The position numbers and the translations under genes are program-made. 64,000 bases of DNA, taken from positions 1,128,001 to 1,192,000 of the forward strand of contig JAAHFU020000002.1 in assembly GCA_010672825.2 (NCBI GenBank), written 5' to 3'. The notes beneath the pieces were generated by a model. That model was not told the origin of the DNA. It ran no database searches and saw only the letters and a list, made by a program, of their open reading frames with translations. This document shows, one piece after another, positions 26,770 to 36,455 of this stretch (the first letter of the stretch is position 1; every line of letters begins with the position of its first letter). Source of the stretch: Leptolyngbya sp. SIO1E4 (lineage in GTDB: Bacteria; Cyanobacteriota; Cyanobacteriia; Phormidesmidales; Phormidesmidaceae).

Positions 26770-29700
26770 TTATATCACAACAAAATCGAGATCAACAATC
26801 ATATAGTCAAGTCCTTCAAATGACTCTTCTTCATAGTCGGAGGTGGTAATGAGATCGATGATGTGTTCTGGAGCTGAGACCAGGATGGAATCGACCTGTT
26901 TTACCTGGGCCAAATTATTAGGATTAATTTGATAAATCGTGTCCACTTTAGAGCGGTTATCCGTTGAGAGGGTGACCTGTTCAATTAATTTAAGATTGGC
27001 GACATAATCCACATAGGGGCGGGTTTCGATGAAGTGAATGACGGCTGAGCTATGAATGGAACTGCCGAAGGAAATATCGCTTTGTTCTTCATAGGCCCAA
27101 GGCGATAAAAATCGAACCAATGCTTCATTGAGCTGTTTCAGGTAGTAGCCCTGCTCATAACCGGTTCGGAACCGCACCGCCACGCGATATTTAATTTGTT
27201 CGTAGTGGGGATTTTTCACCACCACCCGCACGAAAGGAGAGGCGTGGGCTTGGAGGTAGGTTTCAATTTCTCGCAGCAAATACTGGGGGGCTTTTGGTTC
27301 TAGGGGCAAAAATGGAGCCGTATTGGCCAGGTTGGGAATCACCACAACCGTCACCTGGGCGGCACTGGGAGCATGGGATTGCTCTGCCTGGGTGAGACAT
27401 TTGACTTTATAAATTTGAGGGAACTGCTCCAACACCAGGCGCTCATAATCCCAGCGGGTCACGGCCCGATACTTATGACGTAGGCGCTCACTTACTCGGG
27501 TGTAAAAGGCGCGGTTGGTCTCTTGCCGTCGTCCACCAAAGGAACTGTAGGGCTGCGCCACCGCTGAAATCGCTGGGGTGCGTTCCACCAACCCTTGAAT
27601 GGCATCAGCGGCTAAGGGTTGGCTGAGATGTTCCGGATCGTTGTCTTGGTCGATGAACGTGGCGGTGACTGCCTGAGTGCGAATATCCAGGGCATCGGGG
27701 ATGGCGATCGCGTGGTTGCTGACCGTTGCCCGTAGCCAGTGCAGCCCTGCTGGCAACTGATGATTTTGCTGGGTGGCCGCGGCTGGAATGGTGAAATGAA
27801 CAATGCCAGAATCCATCAGACCATTGGTGCTGTCTGAAAGAATGTCTTCGTTGGGGAAGGGCTGCCAGCGATCGCCCGCCAAGTAGCTCCACTGAATCTT
27901 GGGATTGGCCAGATCAGCATTGCCGCTGCCAGACACCAGTTGAAACAGCAGGGTGAGTTGCTGGGGCGGCTGCAAATCCCGCAGACCAATGAACAAGCAG
28001 CCCTCATGGTCATATTGCGGCAAGAGGTAATAGCCGCTGTTGGGCCCGGCTGGATCGGCTGTTTGGCGGAGGTTGAGATAGCCGAAGGGATGGAGCTGAA
28101 AAATTTGCCCCTGGGGTGGATCACTGGTTTTGGCCTTGAGATGAATCTCGGCAGAGGCTTGGTAGTCGAGGATGATGGATTTGATTTTGGGCGTATAGGG
28201 CGGATACACCGAGAGGGATTGCACCTCAATCGCCCCCGCTTGATTGCCACTCACGGGATTACCTTGGGCATCGACAAAATCAGTCGCGCCCGCTCGGGCG
28301 ACCTTATTCAGCACTAGCGGATAGAGCCCATGCTGAAAGTCAGGACGGGTTAACTCCAGGCGAAAATAGCGCGAGTGTTCCCATAAGTCATGGGTGGCTG
28401 GGATCTCGGAAACCGTGGCAAACCCAGCGGCTGGAATCTCCGCGAACTGCGCCTTGTCATATTGCAGGGTCGCTTGTGAGGATACTGTTGCCGTTTCCCC
28501 AGTGCCCTCGGTGCTGAAGAGGGGGTGGGTGGCAATCGTGTGCCAACTGCGATTCAGCAACAGGTCTAACCGGGCCTGAAAACTGTTGTTATGAATGACT
28601 GGCGGGCGAGGCGACAGACCGCAGTGGGCATAGGCATAGTAGTGGGTGGCAAAACTATCGGGTAGCCCCATCCATTCCAGCTTTAGGGACAGGCTATCCA
28701 AGGGTTTGGAGACAATTTCAGGATGGGCAAAATACAGGCTGGCCCCAGCAGTCGGCTGAGAGTCAAAGGGTTCAAAGGGGCTTTTAGGGTTGAGAACCGT
28801 GCGATCGCTGCGCAATTGCAGGGTCTGCAAGTCCTGTACGGCGACTTGAATATTGGCTTTTTCCAAACAGAGGTCTTTGAAGGATTGGTAGTACCCGGCT
28901 TCGTTGTTTTCGGTCTGTGCCTGTTCCTCTAAGGTGAGTTTCACCACCGGATCAGCGGTCTGAAACGTGACTAAGCTATCAGCAACCGACGGAGCCGTGA
29001 TCGCTGGTTGGGTAGCCTCTAAGGTGAATTGAAACTGCAGGCTATTGAGGTAAATCCCCGCCGCTGAATACTGCTCCACCGGGGTAGCTGGCGTCGGCAA
29101 TTGCTCAATGCGGCCAATGGAGATCACCGTGGCTTCGCGATCGCCGACTAAGCCAATTAGCTGATAAATGTCACCATTCACCCAAGCCAGGTGGGTGCCC
29201 ACATCTTTGGGGGTAAATCGGGCTCCGGCCTCGGCCGCTGATGTCAGAGCTATGCCTGTTAGGGTCAGGTCGCTAAAGCTGGCAATGGGCACAGACGAAA
29301 AGGTGATTTGGGGATATTTCCGGGTTTGCCCAGTGCCGGGCAAATAGCCCCAATAGCGAATCCCCAGTCGCGTCGCATTGGCAAACTCTTCAATTTGGTA
29401 GATTTCTCCCCCGGCCAACACAATGAACGCCCCCACATCTGTTGCTCGAAAGCGGTTGCTGCTGGCAATTAATTCCCGGCGATCCTCACTCAGCTGAATG
29501 TCGTTGAGAACCGTGCTGCGACCCCCCAAGGCCAGGGTGGCGTATTGCTCAATGGCCTCGCTAGGTGCCCCCTTACCGACAAAGCTCAAGCGTATCCGCG
29601 TCGGGCTTAAAACCGTCTCGATGCGATAAAGACTGCCCTCTGGAAAACGCAGATAATGCCCTGCTTGAGACTCCTCAAATGCCGCTTCAGCCGTCTGATA

Positions 29701-31530
29701 AATGGGAGCCAGTGCGGCCTGGGAGTAGCGTGTCAGCGGCGATTCTAGGAAAAAATCCCCCACTGCCATCTGCAGATCTGCTGGGGGAATCGATAGCCAG
29801 CCCGACTCGCTACTAATGGTCACCGCAAAGGGCCACTCACCCAGGGCCAACAGTTCTTCTAGGATGCCTTGATTGAAGGTTTCTGCCTGACAGGCCAGGG
29901 TTAGGGTGATGGCGCGATGCCCCTCCTGCAGGTGCAAAATCGGCGCAGCGATCGCCACCCCTAGCGACTGCACCCCATTAGACTCACACAACGGCTGTGC
30001 CACAAACGGCTGAAAGCGAGGCAGTTCTAGGGGTGGGTTGGGCGGCTGATCAGGTTGGGCATCGGCGATCGCCGTGGCGCAAATGGTTTTGATTTCGGTA
30101 CGACCAATGGACGGATAGGTAAAGGCCCGTTTTCGGGTTTGGGCCCGCTCCAGCAGCCGGTACACCTCGTCCCATTCTGGCGATTCCTCAATTCCGGTTG
30201 CCCGCTGCTGGATATCCATCATTCTCTGGAAATCTGAAACGCTGAGAAACAGGTTTTCCTGAATATAGCGAGCTGCTGCCTCTGAATTAGCGCCCGCCAG
30301 ATCAGCCAACAGGTCGTCTAAGTTAACTTCTTGCTGCTCGGGGAAAAAGGGTAGCAAATCGCCCGGTAACGGATCCCCCAGGGCAAAACGCCAAACCCCG
30401 AGAAAAGCGGCTGCGGCATCGCTGTACTGATCGCTGTGATGCTCCTTTTTGAGGCGATCGCGGCGATCTCGGTTGATTTTTTTGCGGTAAGCTTTTTCGA
30501 CCAGGCGATAAACCTGTTGCCACTCCAGTTCCGTGGGGGGGACGATCTCCTGCCCCCCCTGTTGCTTCGCCATTTCGCGGCTATGGACATCCAAACAAAA
30601 CTGGAAGTCTTCTAAGGTGGCAAAGTTCAGCTGATTCAGAATGTATTGCTGTCGCTCAGCCGTGACTTGTTCCAGGGAATAGTCCCGAATCTCCTGAAAC
30701 AGCGCCACAATGGCTGATAAGGTGTCTTCGTCCTGGGCCAGTGGATCGGTGGAGGGCAAGGGGGGCAAGGCATCGCCCTGATTAGGCGTCCCGATAGCCC
30801 AGCGCAGCATTTTCTCAAAGGCGATCGCCGTGCGATCGTCTGCTAAGTGAATGACCTCTAGGTTGATGTCAATCTTTTCTAGGGACAGGGTTTTAACGCT
30901 GGCAACCTGGGCCTGGGTGAGATATAGATCGCTGTCCACCCCATAGTGGAGGTCATTGCCTTGGGCGTCTGTCCCGGCACTCAATCGCGTTCCCTTGGGC
31001 AACACATAGTCTGCTTGATTGGGGGCCAGAGAAAAAATGACATGGGCTTGCTCAGGGGTGGCCGCTTTCTCCGCTAATCGCAAAACCTGCCGGTAGTAGA
31101 AGTCCAATCGACGCTGGGTCAGGGCCTTGAACTGCTGTTGGGGGTAGCGCAGGAGTTTTAAGAAGGTCAAAAATAAGGCGAAATGAGGTTGCGCTAAGAT
31201 TTGCAGAATGTCTGGAGAAATCGCCGCTGTCTCAGTCACTACCTCAGTGCCGCCAGCCTTCGAATCAGCGGCATCCGCTGCATCTAGGGCATCCAGGGCT
31301 TCTACAGCCTCAGCAATGGCCTGGGCATCCCCCGCAAAAAACGCTGCCCAGTCTCCCTCAGGCTGATTTAGCGCATTGAAATACGTCAGATCTTTCGCGT
31401 AGGTTTGGGCCAATCGAATCCAATCGGCTAGGGTTCTTTCATCCACCGAAATATAGTCAGGATCGAGCGATCGCAGCGATCGGCTGCGTTGACTGGTGCC
31501 ATCTCGAAAAACCTGAGCTTTTATTTTCAT
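26770..31530 (-). CDS. Giant J-like baseplate protein (Afp11/Cis11-like)
   Basis: At 1586 aa this is the largest gene of the operon. The N-terminus (DERTLADWIRLAQTYAKDLTYFN) and the C-terminal third are typical of CIS baseplate proteins. In that third are RRQETNRAFYTRVSERLRHK, YRAVTRWDYERLVLEQFPQI, VTVVVIPNL, and FLSPWAYEEQSDISFGSSIH, characteristic of the gpJ/gp6-like fold that makes the hexameric wedge. The middle (about 480-1200) is long and beta-rich. ATG 31530 is preceded by an in-frame GTG. The protein should ring the spike and connect it to sheath and fibres. The following gap of 128 bp leads to the two fibre genes. Confidence 0.87.
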   Translation of the reverse strand: MKIKAQVFRDGTSQRSRSLRSLDPDYISVDERTLADWIRLAQTYAKDLTYFNALNQPEGDWAAFFAGDAQAIAEAVEALDALDAADAADSKAGGTEVVTETAAISPDILQILAQPHFALFLTFLKLLRYPQQQFKALTQRRLDFYYRQVLRLAEKAATPEQAHVIFSLAPNQADYVLPKGTRLSAGTDAQGNDLHYGVDSDLYLTQAQVASVKTLSLEKIDINLEVIHLADDRTAIAFEKMLRWAIGTPNQGDALPPLPSTDPLAQDEDTLSAIVALFQEIRDYSLEQVTAERQQYILNQLNFATLEDFQFCLDVHSREMAKQQGGQEIVPPTELEWQQVYRLVEKAYRKKINRDRRDRLKKEHHSDQYSDAAAAFLGVWRFALGDPLPGDLLPFFPEQQEVNLDDLLADLAGANSEAAARYIQENLFLSVSDFQRMMDIQQRATGIEESPEWDEVYRLLERAQTRKRAFTYPSIGRTEIKTICATAIADAQPDQPPNPPLELPRFQPFVAQPLCESNGVQSLGVAIAAPILHLQEGHRAITLTLACQAETFNQGILEELLALGEWPFAVTISSESGWLSIPPADLQMAVGDFFLESPLTRYSQAALAPIYQTAEAAFEESQAGHYLRFPEGSLYRIETVLSPTRIRLSFVGKGAPSEAIEQYATLALGGRSTVLNDIQLSEDRRELIASSNRFRATDVGAFIVLAGGEIYQIEEFANATRLGIRYWGYLPGTGQTRKYPQITFSSVPIASFSDLTLTGIALTSAAEAGARFTPKDVGTHLAWVNGDIYQLIGLVGDREATVISIGRIEQLPTPATPVEQYSAAGIYLNSLQFQFTLEATQPAITAPSVADSLVTFQTADPVVKLTLEEQAQTENNEAGYYQSFKDLCLEKANIQVAVQDLQTLQLRSDRTVLNPKSPFEPFDSQPTAGASLYFAHPEIVSKPLDSLSLKLEWMGLPDSFATHYYAYAHCGLSPRPPVIHNNSFQARLDLLLNRSWHTIATHPLFSTEGTGETATVSSQATLQYDKAQFAEIPAAGFATVSEIPATHDLWEHSRYFRLELTRPDFQHGLYPLVLNKVARAGATDFVDAQGNPVSGNQAGAIEVQSLSVYPPYTPKIKSIILDYQASAEIHLKAKTSDPPQGQIFQLHPFGYLNLRQTADPAGPNSGYYLLPQYDHEGCLFIGLRDLQPPQQLTLLFQLVSGSGNADLANPKIQWSYLAGDRWQPFPNEDILSDSTNGLMDSGIVHFTIPAAATQQNHQLPAGLHWLRATVSNHAIAIPDALDIRTQAVTATFIDQDNDPEHLSQPLAADAIQGLVERTPAISAVAQPYSSFGGRRQETNRAFYTRVSERLRHKYRAVTRWDYERLVLEQFPQIYKVKCLTQAEQSHAPSAAQVTVVVIPNLANTAPFLPLEPKAPQYLLREIETYLQAHASPFVRVVVKNPHYEQIKYRVAVRFRTGYEQGYYLKQLNEALVRFLSPWAYEEQSDISFGSSIHSSAVIHFIETRPYVDYVANLKLIEQVTLSTDNRSKVDTIYQINPNNLAQVKQVDSILVSAPEHIIDLITTSDYEEESFEGLDYMIVDLDFVVI

Positions 31531-31640
31531 CACTTCAACGGTAGACCCTTAAACAACTCAAAACAGTCAAAAATTTAAAGTTAAATATCGTTTGAGTTCT
31601 CGTAAAAACCCGATTCTGAAAACATTTCCTTTTGGTGAAA

Positions 31641-31690
31641 TATACGCCCTAGACCCTAAACCCCAGCCCCTAAACCCCAGCTCCTATGCC
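31641..31690. repeat. Short C-rich direct repeats
   Basis: CCCTAAACCCCAG occurs twice in tandem with one-base spacing, followed by a degenerate third unit, in the 192-bp gap upstream of the J-like baseplate gene. It looks like low-complexity cyanobacterial intergenic sequence. Confidence 0.5.
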
Positions 31691-31722
31691 CATAAGCCCA
31701 CTTTTTCCAGAGACAAAGCTTC

Positions 31723-32157
31723 CTACGTCCCAGTCCATTTTGTATTTGTGGTTTGAAAAGTGCCATTACCTGGGTAAGACGTTGTTGAATCAGGAATCGG
31801 AGAGCCCGGCCCGGGAGGTGGCTGTTTAGCCGGAGATTGCACCTCGAATTTGGCCGTAAATAAACTGCCTTTCAGTAAGACGGGTTTACCTGCGCTATTC
31901 GTTTTAGAAGCGGTTTGATCACCGCCTAAGGCGTCAATTTTCATCGTGCCAGTCCCTGGAATCGAATAGGGTCCTGCAGTATAGGCACACCCCGCCACTG
32001 AAACATCTTTTTCATCGCCTTCAATGCAGACGGGCTTTCCCCCCAAGGTGGCTTCACCGTTGCCGACCAACTTGCCTGGTTGCACCACAACCGTGGCAAT
32101 GCCAAAGGCCGGATTGAAGTTGACAATATCCCCATCAATTAAAATAAAATCAGACAT
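31723..32157 (-). CDS. PAAR-like spike-tip protein with Pro-rich tail (Afp10-like)
   Basis: The 144-aa protein starts SDFILIDGDIVNFNPAFG and continues with beta strands typical of PAAR-like/DUF4280 tips (GKLVGNGEATLGGKPVCIEG, DEKDVSVAGCAYTAGPY, GTGTMKIDALGGDQ). Two Cys are present, and one His-less core. From about residue 108 a flexible tail follows (KQPPPGPGSPIPDSTTSYPG, ending TKWTGT). PAAR proteins sharpen the VgrG spike, and C-terminal extensions can carry or tether cargo. The gene lies directly after the gp25 gene, the place of afp10 in other clusters. The assignment rests on fold pattern and position. Confidence 0.75.
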   Translation of the reverse strand: MSDFILIDGDIVNFNPAFGIATVVVQPGKLVGNGEATLGGKPVCIEGDEKDVSVAGCAYTAGPYSIPGTGTMKIDALGGDQTASKTNSAGKPVLLKGSLFTAKFEVQSPAKQPPPGPGSPIPDSTTSYPGNGTFQTTNTKWTGT

Positions 32158-32205
32158 GATTAACCCAAAGCTCTATGGTTAAACAGTAGTGGCTAAACAG
32201 TGAGG

Positions 32206-32634
32206 CTAAATAGCCGTGGCTTCCTTGAGATAGAAAGGATAAACCAGGTTAGATCGGGCATTGGTTTGACGAATCATGTACTCAATCATAATCAACAACA
32301 ATCCCTCTCCTGATTGACTCGTATCAATTTCAATGCGCTCCACTTTGATGCGAGGTTCGTGATAGAGCAACGCATCTGAGACGATTCCTTGAATGCTGGT
32401 AACCACCCCTTGGCGAACTTCTTCAAATAGGAATTGACTTAGTTCACAACCGAACTCTGGCTGCAACAATCGCTCTCCTGGCTGAGTCGATAAAATAATT
32501 TCAAGGCTTTGCATAATATCAGCTTCTGCAGAGATCATCTCGACTTGCCCCGTTTGCCGATCAAACGTTGGTGGAAATGCCCATCCGGTTCCCAGAAATG
32601 ACTTGTTTTCTGTCGTTAATGGACTATTTAACAT
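32206..32634 (-). CDS. gp25-like baseplate wedge protein (Afp9-like)
   Basis: The 142-aa protein has the GPW/gp25 pattern: FLGTGWAFPPTFDRQTGQV, then EADIMQSLEIILSTQPGERL, the conserved LLQPEFGCELSQFLFEE and an ending IEYMIRQTNARSNLVYPFYL. gp25 joins the baseplate wedge to the first sheath ring. ATG 32634 lies inside the last codons of the spike gene (11-bp overlap), so translation is coupled. Confidence 0.92.
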   Translation of the reverse strand: MLNSPLTTENKSFLGTGWAFPPTFDRQTGQVEMISAEADIMQSLEIILSTQPGERLLQPEFGCELSQFLFEEVRQGVVTSIQGIVSDALLYHEPRIKVERIEIDTSQSGEGLLLIMIEYMIRQTNARSNLVYPFYLKEATAI

Positions 32635-34345
32635 CGACCTTTTTCCCCTCTAAAGTGATGTTGCCTTTGGCGGTAATCGTAATGTCTTTATCACTACTGA
32701 TTTGAATGCCCTCTGAGTTCATCGTGAATTGATTATTGTTTTCATCGACAATATAAATTGCGCCATCTTCATCAACCAGAATGATTCGATTGGTATTGGG
32801 CGTTTCGATGCGAATGGATTTGTCCTGATCATTAAAGGACAGCTTTAAATTCTCTTTGGAAACAATGCCCCGCTGGGTGTTTTCTTCGGTGACGGGAATC
32901 GGCGACTTGTTTTTCTCGCTGTAAAGCGACCCCAGAATAATCGCCTGTCGGGGGTCATCGTTCAGGAATCCCAGCACCACTTCATCCCCAGGTTCGGGTC
33001 TGAAAACGGTGCCTCGGCCCTGGCTTCCATCAGCGGCGAGACCAGCCTCTAAGGTGGCCAACCTGGCCCACACTAAACCATCATTTTTATCGGAGGCTTG
33101 GGCTGCCGCAGTGGGGGTTAGTCGAGGCACCTGTACCTGTACCCGGAGTTTCCCCATGGGGTCTGCGACCAGATCGCTGACGACCCCGACCTGCAACCCA
33201 TTGACTGCAGGTAACAGGCCACTGGCGGGGGATTCCATAATGTCATCGCTAGACGCAAAGGATACCGCCGATGCCCCAAACTGAATATCCGTTTGCCAGC
33301 CCCCTTCATTGATTTGGTGGCGCAGGCCGGTAATCAGCGTGCTGCCGTTAAAGCGCTTGCCAAATTTTTCCAGGGTTAATTCTCCCCCCAATCGGAGATC
33401 AGCCCGCCCTGGAATCTGTATGCGCCCTTGCAACATGGACGACCGATTTTTGACGATTTTGGCACTGGCCCAGGCTTTCATTTCTTTGGCATCAAGCTCA
33501 GCACCACTCACCAACTGGCATTGGTCAGCTCCAATGATTTTCCCGAGAGCGGCTGGATCTAAATCTGTTTGTCCGAGGACATAGTCATCACCGGTTTGGG
33601 GCTTCACTAATGTTTGTGCTTGGCCATCCCAGGCGATCGCCTCAACCGATTGAAACTGTTCCCGAATATCCGCTTCGACTTCCAAATCGTAAATTTCATC
33701 CAGACCGTATGCCAAGGATGTTTTTTTGCCCTTGATTAAGTTTGGCGCTTGGACACTAATTACCCCGTCATTGACGAGTACCCACAGGCCATTGGCCTCG
33801 GCTCGGGTCAAGATGAAATCCCAATCGCTGCAATAATACTGCACCATTTCTGAGTGGGCGATCGCGGTTTTCTTGGGGGCAAAGGTGCCTAGCTTTAGAT
33901 CGGTTACATTGCTTTTCTGATCTTTGGTAATGACCGCGTTGATAATATCTTTGATGATGGCGATATCGTCTTTATCTCGGAAGATGGCATTTTTGCGGAC
34001 TTGCGTGAGTTTGATGGCCGCATCTTTTAAGTAAAGGGTCAGAACTGATTGCTTTCGCGTGGCCTGAAGGCTATGCTTGACCACAAATCCGACAAAGACT
34101 GTGGTATCTGTTTCCCCTTCATAGCGCAGCTGAATTTTTATCTTTTTGCCAGGTTTGAAGAAATCCGTGTCGCTGATAGCAAACTTTTGCTGGGCAGCAT
34201 CTCCGTCTAGTAGTACTAATTGGGCAGTCGGAACTTTATTAACTTCTTGAATAATGTCGATCGCCAAAAGATTATAGTGAGGATCCATTGACGTTTCGAC
34301 TGATCCTTCAATACTGGTAATCGTGGCGGTCACAACGCTAGTCAT
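32624..34345 (-). CDS. VgrG-like spike protein (Afp8-like)
   Basis: The 573-aa protein combines a gp27-like hub (residues about 1-360: HYNLLAIDIIQEVNKVPTAQ, YYCSDWDFILTRAEANGLWV) with a gp5-like OB fold and a needle. The OB region (about 375-470) contains GKLRVQVQVPRLTP, FRPEPGDEVVLGFLNDDPRQ and AIILGSLYSEKN. The C-terminal needle is beta-helical (GAIYIVDENNNQF, ISSDKDITITAKGNITLEGK). It forms the trimeric puncturing tip under the tube and carries the PAAR-like protein. No extra effector domain is fused to its C-terminus, so cargo must be loaded elsewhere. Confidence 0.93.
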   Translation of the reverse strand: MTSVVTATITSIEGSVETSMDPHYNLLAIDIIQEVNKVPTAQLVLLDGDAAQQKFAISDTDFFKPGKKIKIQLRYEGETDTTVFVGFVVKHSLQATRKQSVLTLYLKDAAIKLTQVRKNAIFRDKDDIAIIKDIINAVITKDQKSNVTDLKLGTFAPKKTAIAHSEMVQYYCSDWDFILTRAEANGLWVLVNDGVISVQAPNLIKGKKTSLAYGLDEIYDLEVEADIREQFQSVEAIAWDGQAQTLVKPQTGDDYVLGQTDLDPAALGKIIGADQCQLVSGAELDAKEMKAWASAKIVKNRSSMLQGRIQIPGRADLRLGGELTLEKFGKRFNGSTLITGLRHQINEGGWQTDIQFGASAVSFASSDDIMESPASGLLPAVNGLQVGVVSDLVADPMGKLRVQVQVPRLTPTAAAQASDKNDGLVWARLATLEAGLAADGSQGRGTVFRPEPGDEVVLGFLNDDPRQAIILGSLYSEKNKSPIPVTEENTQRGIVSKENLKLSFNDQDKSIRIETPNTNRIILVDEDGAIYIVDENNNQFTMNSEGIQISSDKDITITAKGNITLEGKKVDVK

Positions 34346-34351
34346 TTGAGG

Positions 34352-35074
34352 CTACTCACCCCCATGTTTGACAGGTGGGAAATTTAACGTTGTGCCTGCT
34401 TTGAGTTTCCTGAAATTGTTGAGCTTATTCGCCTGGGCCACGCGCATGTAATAGTTTGGATCACGATAAATGCGATGGGCCATGAGGGGCAGGGTGTCGC
34501 CGCTGGTGATCGTTCGAGTATGGGTTAAGTCTGGAGAATTCTTGCCTTCTTGTTGCAGTCGCTTAGAGGCTTCAATATCTTCAACAAAGGTGGTGTCTAG
34601 CTCTGCGCGGATGGCTGTGCCACTGCGATTAAATAGCGTGTAATTAACATCGACGGACTGTAAGCGACAGTCAAAAATTAAATCTCCCCATTCCAACCGC
34701 AGATATTTAGGCTGGTGCAGTTCACCATCCATGCGGGCGGTGAAATCCAGAAACTCCTCCACCCGTTTGTAAACGGTTTTTCTGGAGAAAGGGCCGATCG
34801 CAGATGTGCCTGCGAGTAACCCCGCAGTTGCACTCGAATCATCAATGACAAACTTTAAAGATAGGGTGCGCGATCTCGTCAAGGAATACCGGGCTGTGCG
34901 ACCACTGGTATTAATGCCCTGATATTTCTGGTACTCATTTTCGTATTGGAAGGAATAGGATTCTGGGTTAAACATGACCTCATAGGTCTTCACCAGAAAG
35001 CTAAATACCCCTTCCTGCCGCTTTGCCGTGGGAAACGATTTGATCTTCAGTTTCTCCAGTTTTCCCCAGATCAT
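34352..35074 (-). CDS. LysM-containing tube-baseplate adaptor (Afp7-like)
   Basis: The 240-aa protein starts with a beta domain (VMFNPESYSFQYENEYQKYQ, then FVIDDSSA) shared by CIS/phage adaptors (gp53/gp54-like). It ends with a LysM-type motif (TITSGDTLPLMAHRIYRDPN, ANKLNNFRKLKAGTTLNFP). It connects inner tube and baseplate. ATG 35074 overlaps the stop of the small DUF5908 gene by four bases (ATGA), and the gene ends six bases before the spike gene starts. The LysM here is likely structural rather than peptidoglycan-binding, but the latter cannot be ruled out. Confidence 0.9.
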   Translation of the reverse strand: MIWGKLEKLKIKSFPTAKRQEGVFSFLVKTYEVMFNPESYSFQYENEYQKYQGINTSGRTARYSLTRSRTLSLKFVIDDSSATAGLLAGTSAIGPFSRKTVYKRVEEFLDFTARMDGELHQPKYLRLEWGDLIFDCRLQSVDVNYTLFNRSGTAIRAELDTTFVEDIEASKRLQQEGKNSPDLTHTRTITSGDTLPLMAHRIYRDPNYYMRVAQANKLNNFRKLKAGTTLNFPPVKHGGE

Positions 35075-35235
35075 CGTTCTCGCTTACGCTCCAATATTTT
35101 CAAGACTTGTTCGACACAGGCAGCGACAATTGCATCATTGTCACCAGAGGCATCCGCTCCTGAATTGCTGGCAGAATCCCCCGCATTATTGACAACCGTT
35201 GTCCGAATAATAAGTTCTCTAATTTCAACAGGCAT
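35071..35235 (-). CDS. DUF5908 small CIS protein (Afp6-like)
   Basis: This 54-aa gene is easily missed. It reads MPVEIRELIIRTTVVNNAG, a Ser/Gly/Asp-rich middle, and DAIVAACVEQVLKILERKRER. The start MPVEIRELVI-like plus a C-terminal basic helix is the mark of DUF5908 proteins, which occur between tube and LysM genes in CIS clusters. Its ATG lies 2 bp after the stop of the second tube gene, and its stop overlaps the LysM start (ATGA). Function unknown. Confidence 0.88.
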   Translation of the reverse strand: MPVEIRELIIRTTVVNNAGDSASNSGADASGDNDAIVAACVEQVLKILERKRER

Positions 35236-35237
35236 GG

Positions 35238-35720
35238 CTAAATCCTCAAACTTTGGAAGCGAGTGTAGGCAAGTTCCATCGTGTCGATAACCACTGCATT
35301 CTGGTTGGCATCTAAGTCAGAGACTGACCACTTCAGGGGATAGGTTTGTTGAAACAACCAGGCTGAAATTGGAATGCTCTTAGCATTCATCAGCGCCACC
35401 AAAACATTGCCCGGCTGAAACTTGAGCGTACTCATGGCCAGATTGAATTCCACATTCAGAGGTGAGCCAATGACCATGCCTCGCTCAAGCACCAGATTTT
35501 CATAGGTGACGCGGGTGGGTAGGCGTTGGACAAAGAGATTTTCACCCCCTTCTTTGACTTCTGTCGTTTCAATGGTGGAGGTCATCCCGGATACTTTTTG
35601 AAATCGGATATCCAGGAGATTCGGGACAAAGCCACCAACCAGAAAGGTCACCAGAAAATAAAACCCGACGGGGGGCGTTTGGGTAATCGAAAGTTCAGGA
35701 ATTGGAAAATGATTAGCCAT
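35238..35720 (-). CDS. CIS inner tube protein 2 (Afp5-like)
   Basis: The 160-aa protein matches the gp19-like tube family: PPVGFYFLVTFLVG, the strand DIRFQKVSGMTSTIETTEVK, LPTRVTYENLVLERGMVIG and a final DTMELAYTRFQSLRI. It is more divergent than tube 1 and, as in Afp5, may form the baseplate-proximal tube ring that fits the spike. The gene starts 30 bp after tube 1 and ends 2 bp before the DUF5908 gene. Confidence 0.9.
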   Translation of the reverse strand: MANHFPIPELSITQTPPVGFYFLVTFLVGGFVPNLLDIRFQKVSGMTSTIETTEVKEGGENLFVQRLPTRVTYENLVLERGMVIGSPLNVEFNLAMSTLKFQPGNVLVALMNAKSIPISAWLFQQTYPLKWSVSDLDANQNAVVIDTMELAYTRFQSLRI

Positions 35721-35750
35721 CGAAGCATACTCTCCTTATTGGATGGCAGG

Positions 35751-36215
35751 TTAGATGGCAGGGTTGTTAACTGTGAGCTTACTGGCCATGAGAGATAGGC
35801 TTTCGATCGCCACCTCACTGCTGGAGGCATTAAACGACGGAGCATCGAGTTTAGTCGGAAACGCATCTTGAACCGTCCAGGAAACGGTAGGTTCGCCATT
35901 TTCATTGAGTAAATCAATGCGGATGTCGCGTTTTTCTACGGTGTTGAGTCGGATGGTGCTGATCCAATCAAAAAGATAGCTGTCTGCCCGGACGATGCCT
36001 TTTTGTAGGGTTAAATTTACCGGCGTTGGCAGCCCAGGCATGTGCTTAGCCCCGTCCCGATAACTCAGCCCATCTTTATAGGTGATGGTTTCAAATTCAA
36101 TGCTGAGCCCTGAAACTTCTGAAAAGGCCATTGAGTCGTTATCCCCAATGGTGACCTGATAATAAAAGACAGGAATCGGATACTTATTTTTGATGTCGTC
36201 TACGGAGGTTGCCAT
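35751..36215 (-). CDS. CIS inner tube protein 1 (Afp1-like)
   Basis: This is the main Hcp/gp19-like tube protein, 154 aa, with the family pattern YYQVTIGDNDSMAFSEVSGL, then IEFETITYKDG, KHMPGLPTPVNLTLQKGIVR and the end VAIESLSLMASKLTVNNPA. Stacked hexamers of it make the tube that is driven through the target membrane. It lies 240 bp after the sheath gene, the longest gap within the core operon, where a separate ribosome-binding site or RNA processing may raise its expression. That gap holds no gene. Confidence 0.93.
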   Translation of the reverse strand: MATSVDDIKNKYPIPVFYYQVTIGDNDSMAFSEVSGLSIEFETITYKDGLSYRDGAKHMPGLPTPVNLTLQKGIVRADSYLFDWISTIRLNTVEKRDIRIDLLNENGEPTVSWTVQDAFPTKLDAPSFNASSSEVAIESLSLMASKLTVNNPAI

Positions 36216-36455
36216 CTTGTGTTTTCCTTTGACTAAGGGATGAATGAGCTAGGAATTTAGACGGGTGAGTCGTGCTCACCTTCAAGCTTTGGGGCTGTTT
36301 TTCAGTTGATTGCAGCGTGGGCAGACGCTAAAAACCGGCTTGAGTCAGGGGTGTTTGCCTGCTGCCTTTTGCTACACAGCTGCGCCCGGCTCAAGAACGC
36401 TTGAAACTCGAAATTCCAGGTTCAGAATTGCAACTGCAAGAGCCCGAATTCTTGC

